Below the pieces are notes generated by a model. The model saw only the letters and a list, made by a program, of their open reading frames with translations. It did no database searches and was not told the origin of the DNA. Shown here piece by piece: positions 62,297 through 64,000 of a stretch of DNA of 64,000 nucleotides (position 1 is the first letter of the stretch; each line of letters opens with the position of its first letter). The position numbers and the translations under genes were made by a program. The DNA is from CAVYOE01 sp963770155 (GTDB lineage Bacteria; Actinomycetota; Thermoleophilia; Solirubrobacterales; 70-9). Location of the stretch: the NCBI GenBank assembly GCA_963770155.1, contig CAVYOE010000001.1:2278698-2342697 (forward strand), written 5' to 3'.

Positions 62297-64000
62297 ATGT
62301 TCGTCTTCAAGGCCGCCGTGCTCGGCGGCGGCACCATGGGCGGCGAGATCGCGCAGGTGATCGCGGCCGCAGACATCCCGGTCGTCGTCAAGGACATCAA
62401 GCAGGAGTTCGTCGACGCCGCGCTCGACAAGGCGCGAGAGGTGACCGTCCCAGCGGCCAGCCTGGTCAAGAAGGAGAAGATCACCCAGGAGGCCGCCGAC
62501 GCCCGCCTCGACGAGGTGGTGGGGCTGATCACCGGGACGACCGACTACGAGGGGTTCGGCGACGTCGACATCGTGATCGAGGCGGTCCCGGAGAAGATGG
62601 AGATCAAGAAGGCGGTCTACGCCGAGCTCGACGAGGCGACGCCCGGCCACGCGATCCTCGCCTCCAACACCTCCTCGCTCTCGATCACCGAGATGGGCGA
62701 GACGCTGCGGCCCGACAAGGTCGTCGGCTTCCACTTCTTCTTCCCGGCGTCGGTGATGCCGCTGGTCGAGATCATCAGCGGCGAGGACACCTCGCGCGAG
62801 ACGGTCACCACCGCCTTCAACTTCGCGCAGGCGATCCGCAAGCAGGGGATCACCTGCAAGGAGGTCCCCGGCTTCGTCGTCAACCGGATCCTCAACTCCG
62901 CCGCCGGCGAGGTCTGGCGCCAGCAGGAGGAGAAGGGCCTCTCGATCAAGAAGATCGACGAGGCGGTCGCGGAGAAGAACGTCTCGCCGATGGGGCCGTT
63001 CGTGCTCATCGACATGCTCGGCCTCGACACCGTCCTGCACGTCGCCGAGTACCTGAACGAGTCCTACGGCGACGCGCTTCTACGTCCACAAGGGGATGCA
63101 GAAGCTGGTCAAGGAGGGCAAGCTCGGCGCCAAGTCCGGCGGCGAGGGCTTCTACAAGGACGGCGAGCCGAAGGTCGAGGGCGACGCCGACCCCGACGCC
63201 GAGGAGCTGGCCGACCTGTTCCTGCTCAAGGCGCTGGTGGAGGCCTGCCTGCTGCTCGAGGAGGGGGTCTCCACCGTCCGCGAGATCGACCTCGGAATGA
63301 TGGCCGGCGCCGGGCTCGACCCGCGCCGGGGCCTGTTCCCGCCGTTCTGGAAGGCGGACATCGAGGGCCTCGACACGATGCTCGAGAAGCTCGAGAAGTA
63401 CTCGGAGTCCCACGGCGAGCGCTTCGCGCCGCCGCGGATCCTGAAGCGCCTCGTCGCCCAGGGCCGGCTCGGGCTGAAGTGCGGCCAGGGCTTCTACGCC
63501 TACCCGCAGGGCGAGGGCGAGGGTGCGGTGAAGCTGGAGAAGCGCGGGACGTCGCGATCGCCTGGCTCGCGAACCCGCCGATGAACGCGATCTCGCCCGA
63601 CGTGGTCGACGACTGAAGAAGGTCTGGAAGAGGTCAAGGCCGACGACGAACTCAAGGCGATCGTCGTGTACTCCTCGATGCCGGTGGTCTACTCGGCCGG
63701 CGCCGACATCAAGGCGTTCACCGAGATGGACAGCCCGGAGAAGGGCGCCGAGCTGATCAACACCGGTCATTCGCTCCTGCGCTAGCTCGGCCAGGACCAG
63801 AAGCCGACGATCGCCGCGGTCAATGCGATCGCCTACGGCGGCGGCTGCGAGCTGGCGATGGCCTGCGACTTCCGGGTCGCGGCGAGTCGGCGATCTTCGG
63901 CCAGCCGGAGATCGACCTCGGGATCATCCCGGCTTCGGCGGCACCCGCGGCTGCCGCGCCTGGTCGGCTTCGAAGGCGCTCGAGATGAACCTACCGGCGA
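62297..64000 (+). CDS. 3-hydroxyacyl-CoA dehydrogenase / enoyl-CoA hydratase fusion, frameshifted, runs off the window
   Basis: Residues 1-400 are the hydroxyacyl-CoA dehydrogenase: AAVLGGGTMGGEIAQVIAAADIPVVV (NAD site), ASNTSSLSITEM, GFHFFFPASVMPLVEII with the catalytic His, VPGFVVNRIL, and a second helical domain QGFYAYPQ. From about 63550 an enoyl-CoA hydratase domain begins: AIAWLANPPMNAISPDVV, VYSAGADIKAFTEMD and NAIAYGGGCELAMACDFRVA. This dehydrogenase-first order matches Bacillus FadN, not FadB. GGAAGGAA precedes ATG 62297. At least five breaks (near 63078, 63548, 63609, 63630, 63886) and a stop at 63783 (tag where gag is expected) look like sequence errors. Confidence 0.87.

Overview
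The window is a high-GC chromosomal segment from an actinobacterium. Several traits point towards the class Thermoleophilia (Solirubrobacterales and relatives): GTG/TTG starts, an actinobacterial IHF (mIHF-type) protein, YrbE-type permeases, PimA-like glycosyltransferase, Bacillus-type (GSI-alpha) glutamine synthetase, and secreted proteins with Cys/Lys-rich C-termini ending in LPV or VPI. The placement is inference from content; no rRNA or tRNA gene was seen. I saw no integrase, transposase, prophage module or CRISPR array, so this looks like resident chromosome.

Layout, left to right. 0-10 kb: a glycosyltransferase/flippase-like fusion, an alpha/beta hydrolase, cobalamin-dependent methionine synthase behind a SAM riboswitch, a small unknown protein, and an enoyl-CoA hydratase/aldehyde dehydrogenase pair. 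10-16 kb: a nitrogen cluster, amt1-PII1-glnA-(DUF4177-like)-PII2-amt2. Both PII proteins lack Tyr51, and GlnA and PII2 carry lysine-rich tails. 16-22 kb: a lipoprotein followed by four tandem PQQ-type sugar dehydrogenase paralogues. 22-28 kb: two MlaE/YrbE permeases, an Mkl/MlaF-like ATPase, an MMPL/RND exporter and a thioredoxin-fold protein, without any MCE protein. 28-34 kb: a B3/B4 protein, small membrane proteins, an mIHF-like protein, then a divergent pair that looks like serine palmitoyltransferase plus a GNAT-like N-acyltransferase (candidate ceramide synthesis), followed by an AlkA-type DNA glycosylase. 34-37 kb: a ThiXYZ-like ABC transporter behind a TPP riboswitch. 37-45 kb: a beta-helix protein, a VWA/MoxR pair, and a 12-repeat NHL protein. 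45-57 kb: PPK2, several small enzymes, a large zinc-ribbon/nucleotidyl cyclase/AAA/TPR regulator, two cation/Ca2+ exchangers, an aldo/keto reductase and Bcp peroxiredoxin. 57.6-64 kb: a beta-oxidation region (acyl-CoA dehydrogenase, luciferase-like oxidoreductase, PadR regulator, GNAT, 3-hydroxyacyl-CoA dehydrogenase/enoyl-CoA hydratase fusion).

Sequence quality matters for the reader. Two isolated single-base insertions break the glycosyltransferase fusion (near 271) and metH (near 5729). From about 58.3 kb to the end almost every gene is broken by one-base losses, mostly of G or C, that restore perfectly conserved protein when undone. These look like uncorrected sequencing errors at a contig end, not pseudogenes. 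Affected genes are annotated across their intended length.

The observations I consider most worth follow-up are: the shared Cys/Lys-rich C-terminal tail of two otherwise unrelated secreted proteins (candidate surface-sorting or anchoring signal); the SPT-like/acyltransferase pair; the loss of the PII modification tyrosine together with basic tails on GlnA and PII2; and two riboswitches whose 3' ends cover the ribosome binding sites of metH and of the thiamine-precursor transporter.
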